61,508 bases of DNA from an uncultured Prevotellaceae bacterium (GTDB lineage Bacteria; Bacteroidota; Bacteroidia; Bacteroidales; Bacteroidaceae): NCBI GenBank assembly GCA_902776475.1, contig CACYQD010000018.1, positions 1 through 61,508 on the forward strand, in the 5' to 3' direction. Shown in pieces: positions 16,757 through 25,800 of the stretch. Below the pieces are notes generated by a model, which searched no databases, was not told the origin of the DNA, and saw only the letters and a program-made list of their open reading frames with translations. Each line of letters begins with the position of its first letter. The stretch's first letter is position 1. The position numbers were made by a program, and so were the translations under genes.

Positions 16757-17749
16757 ATGGCATTTTTAACAAACGAAAAACTGACAATCGTCGGCGCAGC
16801 CGGTATGATTGGCTCAAACATGGTACAGACAGCATTGATGATGGGTCTGACAGATGACATTTGTCTTTATGATGTGTTTTCACCCGAAGGCGTGGCAGAA
16901 GAAATGCGCCAAAGCGGTTTCGGCAACGTGAAAATCACCGCCACCACCGATGCTGAAGAGGCATTCACCAATGCCAAATACATCATTTCCAGCGGTGGCG
17001 CACCCCGTAAGGAGGGCATGACACGCGAGGACCTGCTCGCAGGCAACTGCAAAATCGCTGAGGAACTGGGCTGCAACATCAAGAAATTCTGCCCCGATGT
17101 GAAGCATGTGGTCATCATTTTCAATCCCGCAGACCTCACGGGTTTGGTGACATTGCTTTATTCCGGCCTGAAACCAGGTCAGGTGACTACACTCGCCGGT
17201 CTGGACACCACCCGTCTGCAGTCAGCTCTCGCCAAGAAATTCAATGTGATGCAGGATGAGATCACTGGTTGCGCCACTTATGGTGGCCATGGAGAGCAGA
17301 TGGCCGTATTCGGCAGCCATGTGGAAATCGCAGGCCGCAAACTGACGGATATCATCGGTACAGAAGAGTTCCCCGCAGAGGAATGGGAGCAGATGAAGAA
17401 GGATGTGACCCAGGGTGGTGCAAGAATCATCAAGCTGCGTGGCCGTTCTTCTTTCCAAAGCCCGTCTTATCTGTCGGTGGAGATGATTCGCGCAGCCATG
17501 GGAGGCGAACCTTTCCGGTTCCCCGTTGGCACATACGTGAAAACTGACAAATACGACCACATCATGATGGCCATGAAGACAACCCTCACCCCGGAGGGAG
17601 CAAGTTTCGAGGTTCCGCAGGGAACTCCCGAGGAGAACGCCAAACTTGATGCCAGCTATGAGCATCTCTGCAAGATGCGTGACGAACTGGTCACACTTGA
17701 TATCGTACCCCCGATTTCAGAGTGGAACAAGATCAACCCGAATCTCTAA
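16757..17749 (+). CDS. mdh: Malate dehydrogenase
   Basis: A 330-residue NAD-dependent enzyme that interconverts malate and oxaloacetate. The nucleotide-binding GAAGMIG is at residues 13-19. The substrate-binding arginines sit in GGAPRKEGMTREDLLAGN, and the catalytic histidine is in YGGHGEQMAVFGSHVE. Arginine in the mobile loop indicates malate rather than lactate. In Prevotella it works in the reductive branch that turns oxaloacetate into succinate. The reading frame stays open for 28 codons upstream, but that part contains the promoter, so I start at 16757. It is monocistronic. Confidence 0.93.
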   Translation: MAFLTNEKLTIVGAAGMIGSNMVQTALMMGLTDDICLYDVFSPEGVAEEMRQSGFGNVKITATTDAEEAFTNAKYIISSGGAPRKEGMTREDLLAGNCKIAEELGCNIKKFCPDVKHVVIIFNPADLTGLVTLLYSGLKPGQVTTLAGLDTTRLQSALAKKFNVMQDEITGCATYGGHGEQMAVFGSHVEIAGRKLTDIIGTEEFPAEEWEQMKKDVTQGGARIIKLRGRSSFQSPSYLSVEMIRAAMGGEPFRFPVGTYVKTDKYDHIMMAMKTTLTPEGASFEVPQGTPEENAKLDASYEHLCKMRDELVTLDIVPPISEWNKINPNL

Positions 17750-17772
17750 AAACATAAAAAACCAACAAAAAG

Positions 17773-17800
17773 CCTGCCCCTGTCAGGGACAGGTTTTTTT
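17773..17800 (+). terminator. mdh terminator
   Basis: CCTGCCCC and GGGACAGG form an imperfect GC-rich stem, followed by a run of seven T (17794-17800). Confidence 0.75.
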
Positions 17801-17817
17801 GTTGGCCGATTGATAGT

Positions 17818-17868
17818 CAAAGGCTCCTTGCAGTATGAGCAAAGGCTCCTTGCAGATGAGGCCTTTTT
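17818..17868 (+). repeat. 16-bp direct repeat with hairpin
   Basis: CAAAGGCTCCTTGCAG occurs at 17818-17833 and 17840-17855 (period 22). The second copy also forms a hairpin with the following GCCTTTTT (AAAGGC at 17841-17846 with GCCTTT at 17861-17866), which could act as a second terminator after mdh. Confidence 0.7.
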
Positions 17869-18005
17869 AGGGTGCCGATTGTCTTATCTCAACAGTATAA
17901 GAACTTCCTCTTCACCTAAAATCCGGTCGTCTTGTAGCCGTGACGCTGAAATCGGCATACTTTTTGCACTCTGTACAAAGACTTGATCACCATCAAACAA
18001 CAATC

Positions 18006-18857
18006 ATGAAAACGATATCCAACCAGTCTTTCGGAGGGGAGCGCCCTCTCTTTGAATCCCATCAGCTCAGATTGGAGAACGTCACCATCACAGAAGGAGA
18101 GTCTGGCATCAAGGAATGCAGTGACATCGAGGCCGACCATTGCCGTTTTGAGGGCAAGTATCCCTTGTGGCATGTGGAGAGGAGCTTGATCACCAACTGC
18201 TATTTCGCTCCGGGTTCGCGTTCTGCTATCTGGTATTCCAACGACATGAAGATGTGTGACTGCATCATCGATGGCCCTAAGTTTTTCAGGGAGATGCACC
18301 ATCTTGAACTGCAAAATGTCATCATTAACGATGCCGACGAGACATTCTGGAATGTCGATGGACTCGTGCTCAACAACGTCACCCTCCACGATGGCACTTA
18401 TCCCTTCATGGGTAGCAGCAATATCCGGATTGACAACCTCAAGAGTGACAGCAAGTATGTTTTCCAATATGTGAAGAACGTCGAGATCCACAATGCCAAC
18501 ATCGTCACGAAGGATGCTTTCTGGGAGGTGGAGAATGTCACCATCTACGACTCTATACTTGATGGGGAATACCTGGGCTGGCACTCCAAGAATCTACGGC
18601 TCGTCAACTGCCATATCGGTGGAGAGCAGCCCTTGTGCTACGCACAGGACTTGGTGCTTGAGAATTGCACGTTTGACCCGGAGTCAGACCGCGCCTTTGA
18701 GTATTCCTCGGTGAAAGCGGACATCCGCGGTTTCGTGAAGAGTGTGAAGAACCCGGCAAGTGGACTGATCATAGCCGACAGCTATGGCGAGATCATCATC
18801 GACGAGAATATCAAAGCACCGGCCGATTGCAAGATCATTACAAGGAACAAGGAATGA
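18006..18857 (+). CDS. DUF3737 family protein (right-handed beta-helix)
   Basis: A 283-residue protein of the DUF3737 family. It consists of short repeating beta-strand segments such as LRLENVTITEG, HLELQNVIINDA, GLVLNNVTLHDG and NVEIHNANIV, about 20 residues apart, which would stack as a pectin-lyase-like beta-helix. No signal peptide is seen, so it should be cytoplasmic. The start is the ATG at 18006; an upstream in-frame extension has no support. The gene overlaps the aminotransferase gene by four bases (ATGA), so the two are translationally coupled. Function is unknown. Confidence 0.82.
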   Translation: MKTISNQSFGGERPLFESHQLRLENVTITEGESGIKECSDIEADHCRFEGKYPLWHVERSLITNCYFAPGSRSAIWYSNDMKMCDCIIDGPKFFREMHHLELQNVIINDADETFWNVDGLVLNNVTLHDGTYPFMGSSNIRIDNLKSDSKYVFQYVKNVEIHNANIVTKDAFWEVENVTIYDSILDGEYLGWHSKNLRLVNCHIGGEQPLCYAQDLVLENCTFDPESDRAFEYSSVKADIRGFVKSVKNPASGLIIADSYGEIIIDENIKAPADCKIITRNKE

Positions 18858-20053
18858 TGAGACAAGATGAAATGAGGCATGATTTCAATCAGTCCGTAAA
18901 CCGGCGCGGAAGTGGTTGCGTGAAATGGGACTGTGAGGAGGTGCAGGGTGCTATCCCTATGTGGGTGGCTGACATGGACTTCAAAGTGGCGCAGCCGATC
19001 ATTGATGCGTTGCAGCGTCGTGTCGAGCACGGCGTGTTTGGGTACACGCAAGTGCCAGAAAACTATTATCAAGCTGTCATCGATTGGTTTGGCAACCGCC
19101 ACTCTTGGCAGATTCACCGTGAGTGGATACAATACACCTCAGGCGTGGTACCAGCGCTGTCGGCTGTTATCAAGGCTCTCACCAGCCCTGGAGACAAAGT
19201 GCTCATACAGACTCCTGTATATAATTGTTTCTTCTCCTCCATCCGCAATAACGACTGCCAAGTGGTTGAGAACCGGCTCGTCTTTACGGGTGATACCTAT
19301 CAGATTGATTTCGATGACCTTGAGCGGAAAGCTGCTGATCCCGATGTGAAATTGCTTGTGCTCTGCAATCCCCACAATCCTGCAGGACGGGTTTGGGCCA
19401 AGGCAGAGTTGCAGGACATCAACATGGTCTGCTCACGCCATCAGGTGAAGGTCGTGGCAGACGAAATCCATTGCGAGTTGGTGATGCCTGGTTATCATTA
19501 CACACCTTTCGCGTCCGTGTCGCAGGCTTGCCTTGACAATTCCATCACACTCAATTCTCCTTCCAAGTCTTTCAATATAGCAGGCCTTCAGATCGCCAAC
19601 ATCATCTGCAGCGATGCTGAGATCAGACAGAGGATTGACCGTGCCATCAATATCAATGAGATCTGCGATGTCAATCCATTGGGCGTGACGGCATTGATGG
19701 CGGCCTATAATGAGAGTGGATGGTGGATAGACCAGTTGTGTGGCTACCTCTATGAAAACTATGTCCTGCTCAAGGACTATCTTGCCCGACATCTGCCAGA
19801 AGTCAAGGTCACAACCTTGGAGGGTACTTATCTGGTATGGGTGGATATCAGGAAGTTGAAACTCAGTTCTGATGAGGCTACCCGGCTTTTGCTTGAACAA
19901 GGGAAAGTGCTTGTCAACAGCGGCACCATGTATGGCAGCGAAGCTGGAGAGGGGTTCATACGCATCAATATAGCATGCCCTCGCCAACAGCTCAGCATGG
20001 CCTTGGATCATATCTGCGAAACATTCCATAACTATCAACTCAAATCAACATAA
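18854..20053 (+). CDS. patB: MalY/PatB-type PLP aminotransferase (cystathionine beta-lyase)
   Basis: A 399-residue fold-type I PLP enzyme. The family markers are PMWVADMDFKVAQPIIDAL near the N-terminus, YTSGVVPALSAVIKALT, CNPHNPAGRVW and the PLP lysine in NSPSKSFNIAGLQIANI. MalY/PatB enzymes cleave C-S bonds (cystathionine, cysteine) to give pyruvate, ammonia and a thiol such as hydrogen sulfide. The ATG at 18854 overlaps the previous stop. A second ATG follows at 18857. It lies three bases before the carbonic-anhydrase-like gene, so these three genes form an operon. Confidence 0.88.
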   Translation: MMRQDEMRHDFNQSVNRRGSGCVKWDCEEVQGAIPMWVADMDFKVAQPIIDALQRRVEHGVFGYTQVPENYYQAVIDWFGNRHSWQIHREWIQYTSGVVPALSAVIKALTSPGDKVLIQTPVYNCFFSSIRNNDCQVVENRLVFTGDTYQIDFDDLERKAADPDVKLLVLCNPHNPAGRVWAKAELQDINMVCSRHQVKVVADEIHCELVMPGYHYTPFASVSQACLDNSITLNSPSKSFNIAGLQIANIICSDAEIRQRIDRAININEICDVNPLGVTALMAAYNESGWWIDQLCGYLYENYVLLKDYLARHLPEVKVTTLEGTYLVWVDIRKLKLSSDEATRLLLEQGKVLVNSGTMYGSEAGEGFIRINIACPRQQLSMALDHICETFHNYQLKST

Positions 20054-20056
20054 ACG

Positions 20057-20581
20057 ATGGCTTTAATCAAATCAGTAAAAGGATTGACCCCCAAATGGGG
20101 CAAAGATTGTTATTTCAGTGAAAATGCCACCATTGTCGGCGAAGTGGAGATGGGCGACGAGTGCTCCATCTGGTTCAATGCCGTGGTGCGTGGCGACGTG
20201 GCATACATCAGAATGGGAAACCGTGTCAATGTGCAGGATGGAGCCTGCGTGCATGTAACCTACAAGACGGGACCCACCATCATCGAGGATGATGTCAGTA
20301 TCGGACACAATGCTACTGTCCATGCTTGTACGATCCGCAAGGGGGCCTTAATCGGTATGGGGGCCACCGTGCTCGATGATGCGGAGGTAGGACCGGGTGC
20401 CATTGTCGCCGCTGGAGCATTGGTGCTGCAAGGAACCAAGATAGGAGAACATGAGATATGGGGTGGGGTACCGGCTAAATTTATCAAGAAGACTCGTCCC
20501 GATCAGGCGGAGAGTTTTGCTGCCCACTATGTCGGCTATTCGAAGTGGTACCTGGAGGAAGACAGCAAATCTCAGGAATAA
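20057..20581 (+). CDS. Gamma-carbonic anhydrase-like hexapeptide protein
   Basis: A 174-residue left-handed beta-helix protein of the gamma-CA/PaaY/YrdA family. Hexapeptide repeats run through residues about 20-130. The metal-site histidines are in DGACVHVTY, DVSIGHNATVHACTI. The family forms trimers with zinc or iron between subunits; many members bind metal but have weak or no carbonic anhydrase activity. It ends the operon and faces waaA. Confidence 0.88.
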   Translation: MALIKSVKGLTPKWGKDCYFSENATIVGEVEMGDECSIWFNAVVRGDVAYIRMGNRVNVQDGACVHVTYKTGPTIIEDDVSIGHNATVHACTIRKGALIGMGATVLDDAEVGPGAIVAAGALVLQGTKIGEHEIWGGVPAKFIKKTRPDQAESFAAHYVGYSKWYLEEDSKSQE

Positions 20582-20585
20582 GAAA

Positions 20586-20602
20586 GGGATTATCCTAATC
20601 CC
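20586..20602. terminator. Hairpin between convergent genes
   Basis: GGGATTA and TAATCCC separated by TCC form a 7-bp stem at the end of both converging transcripts. There is no strong T-run, so it is only a weak terminator candidate. Confidence 0.4.
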
Positions 20603-21810
20603 ACGGAGTGGAGGATGCTCTCCGTGGCGCCTACCTGGCCCTTCACGAAAGAGCCGGCTTTCTCGCTTACGCTCTTGAGCAGTTGGCCGTCAGAAGAGAA
20701 ACGGTCCATCAGTTCACGGAACGTGTCATCACCGTCAATCTCGAAACCTCCACCGGAATCTATCAATCCCCGGGCTTCCTGGAAGCGCATGTTGTTGGGA
20801 CCGAATACGACAGGCATGTCCCATACTGCGGCTTCCAGCACGTTGTGTATACCCACGCCGAAACCTCCTCCGACATACGCTACCTCACCATATTGGTAGA
20901 TGCTTGACAACAGTCCGAAGCAGTTGATGATCAGACAGTCGGCTCCGGCTGCTTCTTCCGGAGTGGTTTCGGTGTACATCACCGTCCGCATCTTCAATTT
21001 CGAGCAGATCTGCCGGAGATGGTCCTCACCGATCACATGAGGAGCGATAATCAGACGCCATTCTTTGTGCTGGTTGAAATAGTCGATGAAAACATCTTCA
21101 TCAGGAGGCCAACTTGACCCGGCTACAAATACCCTGTGTCCTCTGCTGAAAGACTCAGCGATGGGCAGTTGTTTGGCTGCTTCCTTGATTTGAACCACAC
21201 GGTCGAATCGCGTGTCGCCTACTACGGTCGCCTTGTCTATGCCCAGATCAGACAGCAAACGCTTGCTTTCCTCATTCTGCACATAAAAATGACTGACACA
21301 CCTCAGCACACGGGCATATTCCCGTCCATACCATCTGAAAAACACCTGTTCGGGCCGGAAAATGCTGGAAACACTATAAACCGGGACGTTGCGATGGCGA
21401 AGGATATGGAAGTAATTGTACCAAAACTCGTATTTGATGAAAAAGGCCGTCACGGGCCTCACTAGGCGAAGAAAACGCCTGGCATTGACCACCGTGTCCA
21501 AAGGGAGGTAACAGATGATGTCGGCTCCTTCGTAGTTTTTCCTCACCTCGTAGCCGGAGGGTGAGAAAAAAGTAAGAAGAATCTTGTATTCGGGATGCTT
21601 CAGACGCAGACGCTCCATCAACGGGCGTCCTTGTTCAAATTCACCCAGGGAGGCGGCATGAAACCAGACATACTGGGCATCAGGGTCAACTTTGGCCTTC
21701 AGCACACTGAAGGCCTCATGTTCCCCACGCCACATCTTGCGGACTTTCTTGTCGAAAAGACTGTAAACTGCCACACCCGCAAGATATAAGTATATCAAGA
21801 TATTATACAC
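20590..21810 (-). CDS. waaA: 3-deoxy-D-manno-octulosonic acid (Kdo) transferase
   Basis: A 406-residue GT30 enzyme that adds Kdo from CMP-Kdo to lipid A precursor at the inner membrane. It has an N-terminal hydrophobic helix (residues about 1-20), WFHAASLGEFEQGRPLMERL, FIKYEFWYNYFHIL, VAGSSWPPDE and GGGFGVGIHNVLEAAVWDMPVVFGPN (cited in part), the last binding CMP. The start codon is GTG. It lies 17 bases after gltX on the same strand, probably cotranscribed. Bacteroidota usually add a single Kdo, but that cannot be read here. Confidence 0.92.
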   Translation of the reverse strand: MYNILIYLYLAGVAVYSLFDKKVRKMWRGEHEAFSVLKAKVDPDAQYVWFHAASLGEFEQGRPLMERLRLKHPEYKILLTFFSPSGYEVRKNYEGADIICYLPLDTVVNARRFLRLVRPVTAFFIKYEFWYNYFHILRHRNVPVYSVSSIFRPEQVFFRWYGREYARVLRCVSHFYVQNEESKRLLSDLGIDKATVVGDTRFDRVVQIKEAAKQLPIAESFSRGHRVFVAGSSWPPDEDVFIDYFNQHKEWRLIIAPHVIGEDHLRQICSKLKMRTVMYTETTPEEAAGADCLIINCFGLLSSIYQYGEVAYVGGGFGVGIHNVLEAAVWDMPVVFGPNNMRFQEARGLIDSGGGFEIDGDDTFRELMDRFSSDGQLLKSVSEKAGSFVKGQVGATESILHSVGLG

Positions 21811-21827
21811 CTATACCTCAGGTTATA

Positions 21828-23345
21828 TCACTTCAGAACAGCTATAGCCCTGCGAAGCCGTCGCAAGGTCTCGTTTTTGCCAAGGAAGGCTGAGATGTCA
21901 AACATGCCCGGTCCCTTGCCTATGCCAACGAGAGCCAGACGGAAAGCATTCATCACATCGCCAAGTTTATAGCCCTTCTGCTCAATCCAGGCTTTCACTT
22001 CTTTTTCCTGTCCCTCAACGGAGAAATCGTCAATGGACTCCAAGACCTCAGCCAGTTCGGTCATCACCTGAGCTGAATCCGGCTTCCAGCGCTTGCGCAC
22101 GGTCTTCTCATCGTATTCTGCCGGTGGAATGAAGAAGAATGAGCACAGCGGCCACAGTTCCTTGACAAAATTCACGCGGTCTTTCATCATGGACACCACC
22201 TGCACGATGCGTGACATCGGCTCATCGACACCGTTGCCTGCCACGATAGGGGCAAACAAGCCTGCGATTTCCTCGTCGCTCTTCTCGATCATGTACTCAT
22301 GGTTGAACCAGATACACTTCTGGTAGTCGAATCTGGCACCCGACTTCGAGCACTTGGAGATGTCGAATGCACCCACCAATTTATCCAAGGTGAACATCTC
22401 CTGCTCCGTTCCTGGATTCCATCCCAGCAAGGCGAGGAAATTGATGATGGCCTCCGGGAAATAGCCGTTCTCACGGTAACCGGAAGAGATGTCGCCGGTC
22501 TTCGGGTCATGCCACTCCAAGGGGAAGACAGGGAAACCAAGCCTGTCACCATCACGTTTTGAGAGTTTTCCCTTCCCCTCTGGCTTGAGCAGCAGGGGCA
22601 GATGGGCGAATCTTGGCATCGTGCTCTCCCATCCAAGTGCCTTGTAGAGCAAGACATGCAACGGGGAACTGGGAAGCCATTCCTCACCTCTGATCACGTG
22701 TGTGATCTCCATCAGATGATCATCGACGATGTTGGCCAGGTGATAGGTGGGCAGTTCATCGGCACTCTTGTAGAGCACCTTGTCGTCCACCACGTCACTC
22801 ATGATCTTCACCTCACCGCGTATCATGTCGTCTATCTCCACGGTCTCTCCGGGATTGACTTTGAAGCGCACCACATATTGGGTTCCGTCCTTGATCAAGG
22901 CGTCAACCTCTTCTTTGGGAAGCGTCAGCGAGTTGCGCATCATGCCTCGTGTGCGGGCATCGTATTGGAAATTGGCAATCTCCGCACGCTTGGCATCCAG
23001 TTCCTCCGGGGTGTCAAAGGCGATGTAAGCCTTGTCCTCCTCCAGCAACTGGTCAACGTAGCGCCTGTAGATCTTGCGGCGCTCGCTTTGGCGGTAGGGA
23101 CCGTAGTCGCCGCCGATTGAAACACCCTCGTCGAACTTGATGCCAAGCCACTGGAAGGATTCGATGATGTACTCCTCTGCCCCGGGCACGTAGCGTGTGG
23201 AGTCCGTGTCCTCTATCCGCAGGATCAGACTGCCTCCGTGCTGCTTGGCAAAGAGATAATTATACAATGCGGTACGCACACCGCCGATATGTAATGGTCC
23301 CGTGGGACTTGGTGCAAAGCGCACCCTTACTTTACTGTCTGCCAT
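21828..23345 (-). CDS. gltX: Glutamate-tRNA ligase
   Basis: A 505-residue class I tRNA synthetase that charges tRNA-Glu. The HIGH motif is in [20 protein letters not shown] and the KMSKS equivalent is [12 protein letters not shown]. The C-terminal helical anticodon-binding domain is complete. The frame stays open for about 50 codons upstream, but a -7 element lies at 23368-23361, so I start at [10 protein letters not shown] (23345); an ATG six bases earlier is possible. Confidence 0.94.
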   Translation of the reverse strand: MADSKVRVRFAPSPTGPLHIGGVRTALYNYLFAKQHGGSLILRIEDTDSTRYVPGAEEYIIESFQWLGIKFDEGVSIGGDYGPYRQSERRKIYRRYVDQLLEEDKAYIAFDTPEELDAKRAEIANFQYDARTRGMMRNSLTLPKEEVDALIKDGTQYVVRFKVNPGETVEIDDMIRGEVKIMSDVVDDKVLYKSADELPTYHLANIVDDHLMEITHVIRGEEWLPSSPLHVLLYKALGWESTMPRFAHLPLLLKPEGKGKLSKRDGDRLGFPVFPLEWHDPKTGDISSGYRENGYFPEAIINFLALLGWNPGTEQEMFTLDKLVGAFDISKCSKSGARFDYQKCIWFNHEYMIEKSDEEIAGLFAPIVAGNGVDEPMSRIVQVVSMMKDRVNFVKELWPLCSFFFIPPAEYDEKTVRKRWKPDSAQVMTELAEVLESIDDFSVEGQEKEVKAWIEQKGYKLGDVMNAFRLALVGIGKGPGMFDISAFLGKNETLRRLRRAIAVLK

Positions 23346-23360
23346 ATTCATAATTTTCTG

Positions 23361-23368
23361 CAAAATTA
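23361..23368 (-). promoter_or_regulatory. -7 element before gltX
   Basis: TAATTTTG on the minus strand matches TAnnTTTG. It implies a very short leader (about 9 nt). No clear -33 box was found. Confidence 0.45.
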
Positions 23369-23457
23369 ATGTTTTTATTTCAGAAATCAGGGATTTTGCA
23401 TCTTTTTCATCAGGGATTGCCGGTGATAATGGGTCCATTGATAAAAAAACCACACAA

Positions 23458-23491
23458 TTTGAAGGAATATCAGTTATTTTTCGTATTTTCG
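23458..23491 (+). promoter_or_regulatory. Promoter of the HD-domain gene
   Basis: TTTG at 23458-23461 and TATTTTCG at 23484-23491, a one-base variant of the consensus, with a 22 bp spacer. The ATG at 23519 lies about 20 bases after the predicted start. Confidence 0.5.
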
Positions 23492-23518
23492 CAAGTTGAA
23501 ACAAACCTCTACCTTGAT

Positions 23519-25627
23519 ATGGGAAACAACAAAGATAACAGTATTTGGCTCTCGATACTCACCCATATTGTGATTGTCGGCGTTACCTCAGCGATCATCG
23601 TATGGTCGTTGCCGCGCAAATCAAGCCGCAATTTTGGCTTCGAGATAGGCAAGCCCTGGTCTTCCAACACCCTCATCGCTGATTTCAACTTCAATATCTT
23701 CAAGACGGAAGAGGAGATGGAGATGGAGAAGAGTGATGAGCTGAAAAACTACCAACCTTATTTCGAGATGGATACGGAGGTGGGCAGCAAAGCCATGGGA
23801 GAGTTTGCTGCCGCTGTGCAAAGGGATACAACAGGTACGTTGTCGCAATTTGAGGAAATCATAGAGCGGCGTCTTCATTTTCTCTATTTAAAAGGCATCA
23901 TGAGCAACCAGGATGTCAGGCGTTACAACGTCAGGGACTCCATTAATGTCGTTACCGGCAAGCAGCTCAACTCCCAAAGTTTCTATGAGGTGTTCACAGA
24001 ACAGTCGGCCTACGAGGGACTCTTCTATGACGATGAGATATCCAAGCATAGGAAAGAACTGATTCCGTTCAACCTCAACTATTATGTGCGGCCGAATCTC
24101 GTTTATGATGAGCGACGCAACAAAGAGGAGATAGACGAGATCCTGAGCAATATAGCTCCTTCAATAGGTTCGGTGGAGAAAGGTGAGAAAATCATCGATC
24201 GAGGTGAGGTCGTGGACAAGGATACCGCCCGAAAATTGAAATCCCTGGAGATGGAATTGGAGAGAAGAAATGCGGGCAAGAAAGACATGACCAACCTGCT
24301 TTTCGGTCAGACGCTTTTCGTCCTGACATTCATCGTCCTCTTCACGACGTATCTGATGATTTTCAGGCGGAAATACTATGAGAAGCCCAGGAATATTCTC
24401 ATGCTCTATTTCCTGATCACGATTTTCCCCGTCTTGGTCTCGCTGATGATGCGCAACCTGCTCATCAGTGTCTATATCCTCCCATTTGCCATCGTGCCGA
24501 TGATCACCCAGGTGTTTCTCGACTCCAGGACAGCGTTCATGACACACGCCACGACCGTGCTGATTTCTGCTGTGGCCGTCAATTACCAATACGAGTTCAT
24601 CATCATTGAAATGGCTGGTGGATTGGCTGCCATCTTCGCTCTTAACGATATGTCGAAGAGGGCACACCTCTTCAAGGCTGCACTGATGGCTACATTGTGC
24701 TCCGCTCTGGTCTATTACGCCATTCACTTGATACAGTCATCGGAAATCTTCCCCTCCGACAAGAGTATGTTCGCCTATCTGACGACCAATGGCATCCTGC
24801 TGTTGCTGGCCTATCCTCTAATGTATATCATTGAGAAGGCTTTCGGCTATATCTCCAATATCACTTTCTTCGAGTTGTCGGATTCCAATCAGGAATTGCT
24901 TCGGCTACTGAGTGAGAAAGCCCCCGGCACTTTCGCCCATTCCATGACGGTGGGTAACCTCGCTTCTGAGATTGCCACGGCAATTGGGGCCAACGTGCTC
25001 CTGGTGAGAACAGGGGCTCTTTATCACGACATCGGAAAGATGGAGAACCCTGTCTTCTTCACGGAAAATCAGGCTGGTGTCAATCCTCACAACAAACTCT
25101 CGGAGAAGGAAAGCGCCAAGATTATCCTCAGTCATGTGACCTACGGACAACGGTTGGCTGAGAAATACAACCTGCCCACTGCCATCAAGGACTTTATCCT
25201 CACCCATCATGGCAAGGGAATCACCAGCTATTTCTACATCAAATACAAGAATGCACATCCCGACGAGGACGTGGATATCTCCGCTTTCTCCTACCCGGGT
25301 CCCAATCCTCAAACCCGAGAACAGGCCATCCTCATGATGACGGACACGGTGGAGGCTGCCACTAAGTCATTGGATGAGTACAACGATGAAATCATCAGCA
25401 AAAAAGTCAATGAACTGATCGACAGACAGGTGAAAGAAGGATTCTTTGAGGAGTGTCCCATCACTTTCCGCGATATCGCAGAGGCTAAGAGGGTGCTCAT
25501 TGAAAGACTGAAAAGCATCTACCACACCCGTATCAAATACCCAGAGTTGAATACGGATAAAAAAGACAGTACGACCAAGCAGGGCTTAACCAGCAACATG
25601 CGTAAAAAGAATAAAAAGAATAAATAG
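23519..25627 (+). CDS. pgpH: 7TM-HD family cyclic-di-AMP phosphodiesterase (PgpH-like)
   Basis: A 702-residue inner-membrane protein. One N-terminal helix (residues about 10-30) is followed by an extracytoplasmic domain (7TMR-HDED type, to about 265), about seven hydrophobic helices (about 265-440) and a C-terminal HD domain. The metal site includes [25 protein letters not shown] and [12 protein letters not shown]. PgpH-type proteins degrade cyclic-di-AMP. The lysine-rich tail RKKNKKNK is unremarkable. I start at MGNNKDN because the promoter lies upstream of it. Confidence 0.88.
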   Translation: MGNNKDNSIWLSILTHIVIVGVTSAIIVWSLPRKSSRNFGFEIGKPWSSNTLIADFNFNIFKTEEEMEMEKSDELKNYQPYFEMDTEVGSKAMGEFAAAVQRDTTGTLSQFEEIIERRLHFLYLKGIMSNQDVRRYNVRDSINVVTGKQLNSQSFYEVFTEQSAYEGLFYDDEISKHRKELIPFNLNYYVRPNLVYDERRNKEEIDEILSNIAPSIGSVEKGEKIIDRGEVVDKDTARKLKSLEMELERRNAGKKDMTNLLFGQTLFVLTFIVLFTTYLMIFRRKYYEKPRNILMLYFLITIFPVLVSLMMRNLLISVYILPFAIVPMITQVFLDSRTAFMTHATTVLISAVAVNYQYEFIIIEMAGGLAAIFALNDMSKRAHLFKAALMATLCSALVYYAIHLIQSSEIFPSDKSMFAYLTTNGILLLLAYPLMYIIEKAFGYISNITFFELSDSNQELLRLLSEKAPGTFAHSMTVGNLASEIATAIGANVLLVRTGALYHDIGKMENPVFFTENQAGVNPHNKLSEKESAKIILSHVTYGQRLAEKYNLPTAIKDFILTHHGKGITSYFYIKYKNAHPDEDVDISAFSYPGPNPQTREQAILMMTDTVEAATKSLDEYNDEIISKKVNELIDRQVKEGFFEECPITFRDIAEAKRVLIERLKSIYHTRIKYPELNTDKKDSTTKQGLTSNMRKKNKKNK

Positions 25628-25662
25628 AGAAACAGATTGTTTGCGGACACAAATGACACAGA

Positions 25663-25698
25663 ATATTGCACAATTTGATGGAATTGTGCAATATTTGC
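25663..25698 (+). terminator. 13-bp perfect hairpin terminator
   Basis: ATATTGCACAATT (25663-25675) pairs with AATTGTGCAATAT (25682-25694) around a six-base loop, then a short T-rich tail. The symmetry is unusually long. Confidence 0.65.
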
Positions 25699-25736
25699 TT
25701 TCTTAATTGTTAATAAAGCTTAACCAATAAGTCTGT

Positions 25737-25770
25737 TTTGTGGAATTTTCGGACAATTTATGTACTTTTG
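25737..25770 (+). promoter_or_regulatory. Promoter of the FadL-like gene
   Basis: TTTG at 25737-25740 and TACTTTTG at 25763-25770 with a 22 bp spacer. Start near 25777 gives a 24-nt leader to the ATG at 25801. Confidence 0.65.
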
Positions 25771-25800
25771 CAAACAATTTTTAATCAAATAAAACTTAAA

